Positions 18,075 to 27,060 of a stretch of 39,253 bases of DNA are shown piece by piece; the first letter of the stretch is position 1; each line of letters opens with the position of its first letter. The notes beneath the pieces were generated by a model. That model saw nothing but the letters and a program-made list of their open reading frames with translations. It ran no database searches and had not been told where the DNA came from. The position numbers were made by a program, and so were the translations under genes. Source of the stretch: Prochlorococcus sp. AG-459-E08. GTDB lineage: Bacteria; Cyanobacteriota; Cyanobacteriia; PCC-6307; Cyanobiaceae. The DNA lies in the NCBI GenBank assembly GCA_003209425.1, contig QCRB01000010.1, positions 1 to 39,253 of the forward strand, given 5' to 3'.

Positions 18075-19436
18075 TTATGTCCTTAATAGAAACAAATTAA
18101 AGAAGGTCAACCCATTCCATAAAGAATGCATAATCACTGAAGAAAGCAAACTCCCCGAGGCAATTCTCGTAATTCCCAGTCCTAATCCTAGAACAAATAA
18201 TGGAGGCATTTCTCCCAAACTTAAATGAGCTAAAGCAAAAATAAAAGCTGAAATTATGATGCCCAAAATTATTCCAAAATCTCTTGAAAGAGTTGGTAGT
18301 AAAATACCGCGAAATATAATCTCCTCAAATAAGGGAGCCAAGAGAGTTGTTGTAATAAATAAAAGAATAAATGATAAGTAATTATTATTATTAAGTACAA
18401 TTTCCAACAAAGGATTACTACCATTTTGATTGTCAATTAGAGTATTCATTATTAAAGAAATCAGAAAGACAAGAGGAACAATTGTTAACCAACCCTTAAT
18501 TCCCAGAATAATTGCATCTTTTAGTGGCAAGAAATTGAACTGAAAATAATCTTTTTTTAAAGTGAATTCACCATTTAAAGACTTTATTTGATAAAAAACT
18601 ATCAATAATGGAGGAAATGCCATAAAAATATATCCAAAGAATATTTTTAGAGATTGTGACAACTCAGTAGAGATATTTTTTGAGAAAAGTTCAACTAAAC
18701 TTATTGAAAATAAGGGTGAAACAACTTCTCCCAAGACAACAAATCCACCTGCAATTAATAAAACCATATCTATCAACTCTAGATCTAAGGGTTTAATTTC
18801 TTTCCACCCAAAGCTCTTCAAAGATATTGCTGTCCATAATGTTTTTAAAGCCAAAATTGAGCCAATAAATATTGTTGTGAGTGGTATTAATCTGATGGCT
18901 AATATTTTTAAAAACATTTTGCTTGAAAATGATTTTGTTATTAACAAACTATCGTCAAAATCAAATTTCTTGCTTAAAAGATGATATAAAAATCTATCAT
19001 CTCTAAATAAATTAAAATTATCAGAATTTGGTTTATAAGAATTATTATTAGATTTTTTTTCTATCTCATCAATTATTAAGTTATATTTTTTATTTTCAAA
19101 CTCTTTCGACATATTTTTATCAATAATGTATTCATTTGATTCTGAAGAAATTATTCGAATTAATTTATTTCTTTCTGTTAGTTCATTAAATGAGACCTCA
19201 GTAAGTGCATTATTTATTTGATCAACAGGATCATTTGAGATGAAAAAATTTTTAAGATTTGTCGGTATTGATTGAACCGCCAATTCAGCAATTTCTTGTT
19301 CTTTTTGACTAATATCAAATGAAACAGATGGCCTACTCAAACTGTCTCTTAAACCTTGTTGCCATACGAAGAAGGTTATGGTTATAGAAATTAAAGCTAA
19401 TGAAAGTTTTGTCTTAGAAATATTTTTAAAGATCAT
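18075..19436 (-). CDS. CPBP-family intramembrane glutamic endopeptidase
   Basis: The C-terminal half carries the CPBP (CAAX protease and bacteriocin-processing, ABI) domain with all motifs: EEIIFR (E371, E372, R376), FALAH (F400, H404) and HSLWN (H437, N441). These form the catalytic site inside the membrane. The 453-residue protein is longer than typical. One helix (about 10-27) is followed by about 150 hydrophilic, Asn/Lys/Ser-rich residues, probably outside the cytoplasm, then seven or eight helices from about 176. Cyanobacteria have several such proteases of mostly unknown substrate. A TATAAT at 19442-19447 ends 5 bases before the ATG (19434-19436), so the message may lack a leader. It is divergent from the phosphatase gene. 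Confidence 0.86.
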   Translation of the reverse strand: MIFKNISKTKLSLALISITITFFVWQQGLRDSLSRPSVSFDISQKEQEIAELAVQSIPTNLKNFFISNDPVDQINNALTEVSFNELTERNKLIRIISSESNEYIIDKNMSKEFENKKYNLIIDEIEKKSNNNSYKPNSDNFNLFRDDRFLYHLLSKKFDFDDSLLITKSFSSKMFLKILAIRLIPLTTIFIGSILALKTLWTAISLKSFGWKEIKPLDLELIDMVLLIAGGFVVLGEVVSPLFSISLVELFSKNISTELSQSLKIFFGYIFMAFPPLLIVFYQIKSLNGEFTLKKDYFQFNFLPLKDAIILGIKGWLTIVPLVFLISLIMNTLIDNQNGSNPLLEIVLNNNNYLSFILLFITTTLLAPLFEEIIFRGILLPTLSRDFGIILGIIISAFIFALAHLSLGEMPPLFVLGLGLGITRIASGSLLSSVIMHSLWNGLTFFNLFLLRT

Positions 19437-19441
19437 AATTT

Positions 19442-19447
19442 ATTATA
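19442..19447 (-). promoter_or_regulatory. Perfect -10 box 5 bases before the CPBP protease ATG
   Basis: On the minus strand TATAAT is followed by AAATT and then the ATG. A sigma-70 polymerase would start about 6-7 bases after the box, that is at the start codon. No Shine-Dalgarno sequence is present. AT-rich background makes a chance match possible. Confidence 0.4.
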
Positions 19448-19540
19448 AAGTTAAAATTTATACTTAGTTATCATTGAAATTTCTAATTTTTGACATACCT
19501 ATTTTTATCACGCCATGAGATGATTAAATTATTATCATTT

Positions 19541-19546
19541 TAATAT
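19541..19546 (+). promoter_or_regulatory. Possible -10 box 7 bases before the histidine phosphatase ATG
   Basis: TAATAT at 19541-19546 ends 7 bases before the ATG at 19554. No convincing -35 lies at 17 bases; a TTGACA occurs farther upstream (around 19490) at the wrong distance. No Shine-Dalgarno is visible. This fits a leaderless or near-leaderless mRNA, but the region is nearly all A and T. Confidence 0.3.
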
Positions 19547-19553
19547 TTATATA

Positions 19554-20882
19554 ATGACAATAAGATTAGTTTTAGTTAGACATGGTCTAAGTAGTTTCAA
19601 TGAAAAAGGATTAATTCAAGGAAGGACAGATGATTCATTATTAACTGATGAGGGATACGAACAAGCACTCAAAGCAGGAAGAGCATTATCAAAAATAAAC
19701 TTCGATAGTATCTATTCATCGCCCCTTGTAAGAGCTAGAGAGACTACAAAAACCATAGTAAAGAGCTTCAATAAAGAACAAGAAATCATCTTTGATAATA
19801 ATTTGTTAGAGGTAGATCTTGGTAATTGGTCTGGTCTAAAAATTAATGAAATAAAAAATAAATTTCCAGAAATTTATCCAATATGGAAAAATAATCCAGA
19901 AAATCTGATTTTAAAAAGAAGTAACAATAAAACTTATAAACCAATTCAAGAGTTATTTAATCAAGCAAATAAATTTATAAAAGATATTTTGAGAATTTAT
20001 TTAGATAAAGATAATGTAAATATTTTAGTAGTTGGACATAATGCAATTCTAAGATGTTTAATCCTTTTATTATTAGGCAAGCCTAACCATGGGTTTAGAA
20101 AAATAAGACTTGAAAATGCTTCTTTCTCAATCCTCAACATTTCAAGTCATAGTGACAATTTAAAGACACAAATTGAATGTTTAAATCAAACCTCCCATCT
20201 GAATAAAAATATTCCTAATCAAATTGGTGATTCAAGAATATTTCTCATAAGGCATGGTGAAACAAACTGGAACAAAGAAGGTAGATTCCAAGGCCAAATT
20301 GATATTCCTTTAAACGAAAACGGTAAAGATCAAGCGAGAAAGACTTTTGATTATTTAAGAAATATTTCTTTCAATAAGGCATTTTCAAGTTCAATGCATA
20401 GGCCTTTCGAAACCGCAAAAATAATTCTACAAAATAACCAAGATTTAAAAATTGAAAAAATAGATTCACTTGTAGAAATTAGTCACGGATTATGGGAGGG
20501 CAAACTGGAATTAGAAATCAGAGAAAAGTGGCCAATTTTACTTAAGAATTGGCATGAAAAACCTGAAGAAGTAATAATGCCCCAAGGCGAATCTATAAAA
20601 GATGTATCAGAAAGATCCGTAGAAGCTTTTGAGAAAATTTGTTTATCTCAAAAAGATAATGATCTTACCCTTGTAGTTGCTCATGATGCAGTCAATAAAA
20701 CTCTCATTTGCAATATCCTTGGGATTAATTATTCAAATATTTGGATGATAAAACAAGGTAATGGTGGCATAACTATAATCGATCTCTTTAATGATCCCAG
20801 TAAACCCCCAGTGATTAGCGCTCTAAATATCACAACACATCTTGGTGGGATAATCGATTCTACGGCCTCAGGAGCACTTTAA
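19554..20882 (+). CDS. Tandem histidine phosphatase (phosphoglycerate mutase-like) protein
   Basis: The 442-residue protein contains two full histidine phosphatase domains. Domain 1 (about 1-195) has LVRHGLSSFN with H10, EVDLGNWSG with the acidic residue, and VVGHNA with H162. Domain 2 (about 226-430) has LIRHGETNWN with H234, EISHGLWEG, and VVAHDA with H377. Both catalytic sets look intact, so both halves may be active. Annotators usually call it phosphoglycerate mutase GpmB, but true cofactor-dependent mutases lack this layout. Cyanobacterial relatives include phosphatases acting on phosphoserine or sugar phosphates, so substrate is open. It has the same duplicated form in other picocyanobacteria as far as I recall. 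It converges on lepB with a 55-base gap. Confidence 0.85.
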   Translation: MTIRLVLVRHGLSSFNEKGLIQGRTDDSLLTDEGYEQALKAGRALSKINFDSIYSSPLVRARETTKTIVKSFNKEQEIIFDNNLLEVDLGNWSGLKINEIKNKFPEIYPIWKNNPENLILKRSNNKTYKPIQELFNQANKFIKDILRIYLDKDNVNILVVGHNAILRCLILLLLGKPNHGFRKIRLENASFSILNISSHSDNLKTQIECLNQTSHLNKNIPNQIGDSRIFLIRHGETNWNKEGRFQGQIDIPLNENGKDQARKTFDYLRNISFNKAFSSSMHRPFETAKIILQNNQDLKIEKIDSLVEISHGLWEGKLELEIREKWPILLKNWHEKPEEVIMPQGESIKDVSERSVEAFEKICLSQKDNDLTLVVAHDAVNKTLICNILGINYSNIWMIKQGNGGITIIDLFNDPSKPPVISALNITTHLGGIIDSTASGAL

Positions 20883-20937
20883 ATTCAAACAACTTTTAAA
20901 TAATTATTTTCTTAAATTCAGGCTATTATAAATGGCT

Positions 20938-21597
20938 TTATTTATTGAAAAAGCCAACTTGACTTAGAGGCCAAAATCTTAAATAAGCTCTTCCAATAAT
21001 CTCCTTTTTGTGAAGAAATTTACTCCCAGGCCAATATCTTCCATCCCAGCTATTTGATCTATTATCTCCTAAAACTAAAAAATGATCTTTAGGAACTTTT
21101 ATATTTTCAAATTGACCACAATCATTAAAAGGTGTAAATGAGCACTTATAGGATACATAAGGTTCAAGAATTAATCTATTATTTATCATTACTTCACCTT
21201 TAGCATTTACACTCACAATTTCTCCGGGTAATGCTACCACTCTCTTAATATAAGCATCGCAAGCTTGATCTCTCAGGCCCGGGATAAAAGACATTGGAGG
21301 AAAACTCATAAAAAAACAATATCCTTTTTTTGGGAGAGGCTTAGATCTTAAAGAAATTAGTTTTTCATCAAATGAGTAAGGAGATTTAAAAACAACAATA
21401 TCTCCTCTTTTGGGTGAAGAGTTCCTCAGAGAGAATTTTTCAATAATTAACCTATCGTTTATTTGTAATTCTGGGAGCATAGACCCTGAGGGTATGTAAC
21501 GAGGTTCTGCAAAAAAAGATCTACAAGAAGAAACAAAAAAAGTTAATAGAATTAGCAAACCCCATTCTTTTAAAAAACTTTTAACAAAAGAAGGCAT
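20938..21597 (-). CDS. lepB: Signal peptidase I
   Basis: LepB cleaves signal peptides from secreted and lumenal proteins. The 219-residue protein has one N-terminal membrane helix (about 12-26), then the catalytic serine in IPSGSM (S39) and the general-base lysine in KRVVALPGE (K118), followed by LVLGDNRSNSWDGRYWG-type box residues (LGDNRSNSWDGRYW here). About 30 residues between the Ser and Lys boxes (near 80-112, including FMSFPPMSFIPGLR) form a hydrophobic insert that could add membrane contact. ATG at 21595-21597. It is the last gene of a leftward group; the ArsC-like gene ends 28 bases upstream. Confidence 0.95.
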   Translation of the reverse strand: MPSFVKSFLKEWGLLILLTFFVSSCRSFFAEPRYIPSGSMLPELQINDRLIIEKFSLRNSSPKRGDIVVFKSPYSFDEKLISLRSKPLPKKGYCFFMSFPPMSFIPGLRDQACDAYIKRVVALPGEIVSVNAKGEVMINNRLILEPYVSYKCSFTPFNDCGQFENIKVPKDHFLVLGDNRSNSWDGRYWPGSKFLHKKEIIGRAYLRFWPLSQVGFFNK

Positions 21598-21625
21598 AAA
21601 TTTTTAAAGGCTTGATTTTTTAACC

Positions 21626-21979
21626 TTACAAAAATTGTTTGGCATATTCAATTTCTTTAAATCCTAATATTACTTTTTCTTCATGAACCAAAAATGGTCT
21701 TTTAATTAATCTGCCGTCACTTAAAAGAAGTCGAATTATTTCTCCCCTTGTTAAACAATCAATTTCAAGATTAATTGATTTAAATGCCTTACCTCTAGTA
21801 TTAAAGACTCTTTTTTTATCTTTAGAGTTTTGTTCTAAAGCTAAATTTAAATATTTTAATAATGGAGGTTCGTTTACAATATCAATTAGTTGGTATTCCA
21901 ATTCTTCCTTGTCAAGCCACTTTGCTGCTTTTCGACAAGTAGAGCATTTTATATAACTATATAAAATTAATTTTTTCAA
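21626..21979 (-). CDS. ArsC/Spx-family thioredoxin-fold protein
   Basis: The 117-residue product begins MKKLILYSYIKCSTCRKAAK. The CSTC redox pair (C12, C15) and the later KRPFLV segment (the family's RP motif) place it in the ArsC/Spx/YffB family. True arsenate reductases and Spx regulators both fall here, so whether it reduces arsenate, acts as a glutathione-dependent reductase or regulates transcription cannot be decided. The start is TTG (21977-21979), overlapping the pyrophosphatase stop as TTGA, so it is translationally coupled. No ars operon neighbours are seen, which weakens an arsenate role. Confidence 0.8.
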   Translation of the reverse strand: MKKLILYSYIKCSTCRKAAKWLDKEELEYQLIDIVNEPPLLKYLNLALEQNSKDKKRVFNTRGKAFKSINLEIDCLTRGEIIRLLLSDGRLIKRPFLVHEEKVILGFKEIEYAKQFL

Positions 21980-22530
21980 TTTAAATTACTAATGGTCGAT
22001 TTTTTAAGAACTTTGAAGTTTTTCTTTTTTAGTATCGAACAATTTTTTAATAATTGATCAACAACATCAAAATCTCTCCAGCCATCAATCTGAACTGTTC
22101 TTCCATCAAGTCCTTTGCTAGTCCTAAAAAATTCGGCTACATCCTCAAGCTGATTTGGAGCAATTTGATTAATACTTACTATATTGGCTTGTCTAGAATT
22201 AGCCATAGGTACACATAAAAGCTTTCCATCATATGCACCACAATCATGCATATCTAAAACTCCAATTGGTCTAGCTTTTATTAGACAACCAGCGAAAGTG
22301 GGCTCATCCATTATCACCATTGCATCAAGAGGGGCTCCATCCTCAGCAAGGGTATTAGGGATAAAACCATAATCAAAAGGATATCTTACTGAAGAATGCA
22401 ATACTCTATCTAATGCCATTATCCCTGCTTCTGAACAATATTCATATTTATTCCTGCTGCCTGCAGGTATCTCAACGACTATATTTACTATTCCTTTCAT
22501 TGGAGATGGAGGTATCGAACTAAGATCCAT
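21976..22530 (-). CDS. Divergent family I inorganic pyrophosphatase
   Basis: Family I pyrophosphatases hydrolyse PPi to phosphate and drive biosynthesis forward. This 184-residue protein clearly has the fold: EIPAGSRNKYEY (E20, K28, E30), DRVLHSSVRYPFDYGFIP (R42, Y50, Y54), EDGAPLDA and KARPIGVLDMHD. Compared with the E. coli enzyme three active-site positions are changed: the middle Asp of DGDPxD is A66, the Glu after the next Asp is C97, and the Tyr of HYKD is S138. D64, D69, D96, D101 and K103 remain. Activity may be reduced or altered. A second, canonical pyrophosphatase is at 37264. ATG at 22528-22530, overlapping the stop of the upstream gene; downstream it overlaps the ArsC-like gene. 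Confidence 0.85.
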   Translation of the reverse strand: MDLSSIPPSPMKGIVNIVVEIPAGSRNKYEYCSEAGIMALDRVLHSSVRYPFDYGFIPNTLAEDGAPLDAMVIMDEPTFAGCLIKARPIGVLDMHDCGAYDGKLLCVPMANSRQANIVSINQIAPNQLEDVAEFFRTSKGLDGRTVQIDGWRDFDVVDQLLKNCSILKKKNFKVLKKSTISNLN

Positions 22531-22774
22531 CTTTTTTAAAATCGTGATTAAAAATTACCTTGCTCTCCTGAGATAAAGGTCTTCCAATTAAAATGCTGAT
22601 TGAAGGTAATAAGAATGTCAAAAAGGCAAAAATAATACCTAAAGATGTTATAGACAAACTCTTAATACTTAAAGGGTCATCATCATCTTTCTCTAAATCA
22701 CTTTGAGCAGAACCTAGAGAAGGTTCTTCGGTTAATTTATTTTTCACAAAGTGCTTTGATTTCGTATAACTCAA
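22520..22774 (-). CDS. Small single-pass membrane protein, unknown
   Basis: This is an 84-residue product with no recognised family. The N-terminal 40 residues are charged, including an acidic patch EKDDDD. One hydrophobic helix lies at about 43-63 (LGIIFAFLTFLLPSISILIG), and a basic/acidic tail follows. The start is a TTG at 22772-22774; no in-frame ATG exists, and an internal GTG nine codons later is an alternative. Its end overlaps the pyrophosphatase start by 11 bases, which supports it as a real translated gene in that operon. Similar small cyanobacterial membrane proteins are generally uncharacterised. Confidence 0.55.
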   Translation of the reverse strand: MSYTKSKHFVKNKLTEEPSLGSAQSDLEKDDDDPLSIKSLSITSLGIIFAFLTFLLPSISILIGRPLSQESKVIFNHDFKKDGS

Positions 22775-22866
22775 GAATTCTTAATTGGTAAAGTTTATGC
22801 AGGTAATTGGACATCAATATCCTACATTCTTAATGTCAATAAATCAAAACATTTTTTAGTTATTGT

Positions 22867-23220
22867 TTAATTACTCTTTTCTAGTAACGATCTTATAGAT
22901 TTTAATTCTTCTAATATTTGTAAAAGTACGTTTTGAGCAGCAGAGGAAGGTGTATTGAACACTTCTACAGTAACTTCTTTAATTCTCAAGATATCTTTTG
23001 CAAATCTGGCTACTTCATTAGGATGAAATTTTAAAGGATCTTTTTGATCTGTCCTAAATTCTGGATTTAATTTTCTTGGATTAAAGCTAGGGTTTAGATT
23101 TCTTAAATCAGTATTTGTATACCTATAAACAGATGCTCTAGATCTATTTAAGAATTTTTGAACTTCATCAATACTTACTAATTCCTCTTCGCTAGAAATA
23201 TTTGAATCTAAATTTTCCAT
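22867..23220 (-). CDS. Putative helix-turn-helix DNA-binding protein
   Basis: The 117-residue protein has an N-terminal segment resembling an excisionase/MerR-type helix-turn-helix: LVSIDEVQKFLNRSRASVYR (about 14-34), then an Arg/Asn-rich stretch with RNLNPSFNPRKLNPEFR and a helix-forming FHPNEVARFAKDIL. The last 25 residues (VLLQILEELKSIRSLLEK) look like an oligomerising helix. I do not recognise a named family. Together these suggest a small dimeric regulator. An inverted repeat at 23249-23263, 28 bases before its ATG (23218-23220), could be an autoregulatory operator. It is divergent from proS. Confidence 0.6.
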   Translation of the reverse strand: MENLDSNISSEEELVSIDEVQKFLNRSRASVYRYTNTDLRNLNPSFNPRKLNPEFRTDQKDPLKFHPNEVARFAKDILRIKEVTVEVFNTPSSAAQNVLLQILEELKSIRSLLEKSN

Positions 23221-23248
23221 AACTTTAAGAAAATGTTTTAGAAAAATG

Positions 23249-23263
23249 AACTTTGTTAAAGTT
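23249..23263. repeat. Inverted repeat AACTTT-GTT-AAAGTT, possible operator
   Basis: A perfect 6-base inverted repeat with a 3-base spacer lies in the intergenic region between the helix-turn-helix gene and proS. Another AACTTT begins at 23221, directly before the regulator's start, and a further TTAACTT at 23264-23270. Clustered half-sites next to a putative DNA-binding protein gene suggest autoregulation, but AT-rich sequence produces such repeats by chance. Confidence 0.3.
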
Positions 23264-23390
23264 TTAACTTCATTACTGAAGAACCTAGCAGAAACAATTT
23301 GTCCAGACTAGTAGCGTTGAGGGACTCAAGACACTTTAAATTTTTTTTCACCTTAATTGATAAAATTAATAATTATTAAGGATTTTTTGT

Positions 23391-25193
23391 ATGCGCGTGA
23401 ACACGTCATTTCCTCTGGGAACACTTCGTGACACACCTTCTGAAGCTGAGATTATTTCACATCAATTACTTTTAAAAGCTGGTTACATTCGCAGAGTCAA
23501 CAGTGGCATTTTCGCATACATGCCAATAATGCTCAAAGTTATAGAAAAAATTTCCACAATTATAGAAAAAGAACTCAATACTATTGGTTGCACTAAATTA
23601 CTTTTACCTCAACTTCATCCAGCAGATTTATGGAAAAAAAGTGAAAGATGGGAAGGATACACGGCAGGGGAAGGAATAATGTTTAGTCTCAAAGATAGGC
23701 AAGGGAAAGAATTTGGTTTAGCTCCAACGCACGAAGAAGTTATTACGAGTATTGCATCAGAAATCATTAATTCTTATAAGCAATTACCACAATGTTTTTA
23801 CCAAATTCAGACAAAATTCAGAGATGAAATAAGGCCAAGATTTGGATTAATGAGAAGTAGAGAATTCATAATGAAAGATGGTTATTCTTTCCATTCTTCA
23901 GAAAACGATTTAGCTTTATTTTATGAAAAGATGAGCAATGCTTATGAAAACATTTTTAAATCTTGTGGACTGCAAACAGTAGGGGTTGAAGCAGATAGTG
24001 GCGCCATTGGTGGTGCCTCCTCCAAAGAATTTATGGTTACTGCAGATTCCGGTGAAGATTCTATATTATTTACTCAAAGCGGTTCTTATGCGGCGAATAT
24101 AGAAAAAGCTGTTTCTATACCCTCCCAACCTGTCCCAATAAAAGACAATGTTACCGGGTGGCTAGAAACACCTCAACAAAAAACAATCTTCGACGTTTGT
24201 AAAAATAATAATTTAAACCCTACTCAGATTATTAAAGTTGTAGTATTCCTAGCTAAGTTCGAGAGTAACCTCGAGGTCCCAATTCTTGGATGTATAAGAG
24301 GTGATCAAAATATTAATGAGGTAAAGCTTTTTAATATAGTAAATAAACTCCATAATATAAACCTTATTGACCTTAAGAAAATTGAAGACAAAAATATTAT
24401 CGAAAAAAACCTAATTGATTTTCCTTTAGGTTACATCGGACCAGATTTAGAAAATAAAACTATTAAAGCGAGTTCTAATTGGGATAAAAGATGGACGAGA
24501 ATAATTGATCACTCTGCTAGTAATCTTTCTAGATTTATTAGTGGTGGGAATAAAGTGAATTTCCATAAAGTTTTTCAAGAATTTTCTTTTGATTCAAAGG
24601 ATTATGTAATTAATGACATTAGGAATGCTAAAGAAGGAGATAAAATAAAAGTTGACGATAATGAGGTACTTAAAGAAAAAAAAGGTATAGAAATTGGACA
24701 TATTTTCCAACTAGGTCAAAAATATAGTGAAAAATTAAATGCTAAGTTTTCTGATAAGGATGGTAAGTTAAAAAATTTGTGGATGGGTTGCTATGGAATT
24801 GGAGTTACAAGAATAGCCCAAGCTGCTATCGAACAGAATCATGATCAAAAAGGGATTTGTTGGCCAATTCAGATTGCTCCTTTTGAGGTTATTATTATTC
24901 CTACAAACCTAAAAGATCCTTCTCAAAAAGAACTTACTGAACAAATATATAATGACTTTAAAATTAATAAAATTGACGTCCTTCTTGATGATAGAGACGA
25001 TAGAGCGGGTGTGAAATTTAAAGATTCAGAACTAATCGGAATCCCTTTTCAGATAATTATTGGTAGAGATTCTATAAACAAAGAAGTAGAACTTATATGC
25101 AGAAAAAATAATTCTAAATTTAAAATTAGTGCTGATAAATTGTTGGAAACATTTATTTCTGAATCAGAAATAATGTACAATAAAAATCCATAA
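23391..25193 (+). CDS. proS: Prolyl-tRNA synthetase
   Basis: ProS charges tRNA-Pro. The 600-residue protein is the bacterial class II form: it begins MRVNTSFPLGTLRDTPSEAE, with class II motif 2 near FRDEIRPRFGLMRSREFIMK and motif 3 near GCYGIGVTRIAQAA. Between motifs 2 and 3 (about 225-400) is the inserted editing (INS) domain that clears Ala-tRNA-Pro; the lysine of IIKVVVFLA fits its editing site. The anticodon-binding domain (about 490-590) starts WPIQIAPFEVIII. The ATG is preceded by AAGGA at 23378-23382, 8 bases upstream, one of the clearer ribosome sites in the window. The 170-base upstream gap holds a hairpin-like TTGAGGGACTCAA, then an AT-rich promoter-like stretch. Confidence 0.96.
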   Translation: MRVNTSFPLGTLRDTPSEAEIISHQLLLKAGYIRRVNSGIFAYMPIMLKVIEKISTIIEKELNTIGCTKLLLPQLHPADLWKKSERWEGYTAGEGIMFSLKDRQGKEFGLAPTHEEVITSIASEIINSYKQLPQCFYQIQTKFRDEIRPRFGLMRSREFIMKDGYSFHSSENDLALFYEKMSNAYENIFKSCGLQTVGVEADSGAIGGASSKEFMVTADSGEDSILFTQSGSYAANIEKAVSIPSQPVPIKDNVTGWLETPQQKTIFDVCKNNNLNPTQIIKVVVFLAKFESNLEVPILGCIRGDQNINEVKLFNIVNKLHNINLIDLKKIEDKNIIEKNLIDFPLGYIGPDLENKTIKASSNWDKRWTRIIDHSASNLSRFISGGNKVNFHKVFQEFSFDSKDYVINDIRNAKEGDKIKVDDNEVLKEKKGIEIGHIFQLGQKYSEKLNAKFSDKDGKLKNLWMGCYGIGVTRIAQAAIEQNHDQKGICWPIQIAPFEVIIIPTNLKDPSQKELTEQIYNDFKINKIDVLLDDRDDRAGVKFKDSELIGIPFQIIIGRDSINKEVELICRKNNSKFKISADKLLETFISESEIMYNKNP

Positions 25194-25216
25194 GGTTAAA
25201 TTTTTGGAGCTAAATT

Positions 25217-25654
25217 ATGTTATTGAAATGGTCACCAAAATCAATTTTAAAATATCTTACCAAAGCAATATCTTTTGCACTTTCTTTGATGGTAGTTTTT
25301 ACTTTATTTAGTTCTCCTTCAATAGCAGTAAAAACCTCAATGACAGGTGACTATGCAAAAGATACAATTTCAGTTGTTCAATCATTGCAAAAAGCTGTTG
25401 ATACTCCTAAAGATTCGCCAAATAAAGATGATGTAAGAAGCGAGGCTCTTACCCTTATCACTGACTATATTTCTAGGTATAGAAATAGAGGTATGGTTAA
25501 CAAAACTCAATCATTTACAACCATGCAAACAGCATTAAATGCTATGGCAGGCCATTACAAAAACTTTGCAAGTAGACCTTTACCAGATAAACTTAAAGAG
25601 CGTTTAACAAAAGAATTTTCTCTTGCTGAAAAAATGGTTCTCAGAGAAAGTTGA
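25217..25654 (+). CDS. psb27: Photosystem II assembly protein Psb27
   Basis: Psb27 binds CP43 on the lumenal side of photosystem II during assembly and repair, before the oxygen-evolving proteins attach. The 145-residue protein has a signal sequence (basic start, hydrophobic run about 17-34) and a four-helix mature part with the family features GDYAKDTISVVQSLQKAV, RSEALTLITDYISRYR and TMQTALNAMAGHY. There is no cysteine at all, so the lipid-anchor site known in Synechocystis Psb27 is absent; cleavage is probably by signal peptidase I after PSIA (near 37). A GGAG at 25206-25209 lies 7 bases before the ATG. The gene follows proS by 23 bases and may be co-transcribed. Confidence 0.9.
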   Translation: MLLKWSPKSILKYLTKAISFALSLMVVFTLFSSPSIAVKTSMTGDYAKDTISVVQSLQKAVDTPKDSPNKDDVRSEALTLITDYISRYRNRGMVNKTQSFTTMQTALNAMAGHYKNFASRPLPDKLKERLTKEFSLAEKMVLRES

Positions 25655-25663
25655 TACAATTCA

Positions 25664-25682
25664 TTTACTTTTTAAAAGTAAA
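25664..25682 (+). terminator. Palindrome after psb27, possible weak terminator
   Basis: TTTACTTTT and its exact complement AAAAGTAAA are separated by one T, starting 9 bases after the psb27 stop. As RNA it folds into a hairpin of 7-8 A/U-rich pairs. No GC-rich stem and no immediate U run follow (ATTTTT begins about 5 bases later), so termination would be inefficient. Confidence 0.3.
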
Positions 25683-25693
25683 CACAGATTTTT

Positions 25694-27045
<1,352 letters not shown>

Positions 27046-27060
27046 TTTAGTTCCAAATAA

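Noticed and set aside
20930-20960. GGCTTT...AAAGCC hairpin at the lepB stop
   Set aside because: The stem covers the end of the lepB coding sequence and no T-run follows on either strand, so it is not a convincing terminator.
22834-22839. TTGACA on the minus strand upstream of the 84-residue membrane protein gene
   Set aside because: A consensus -35, but no acceptable -10 lies at 16-18 bases, so I do not call a promoter.
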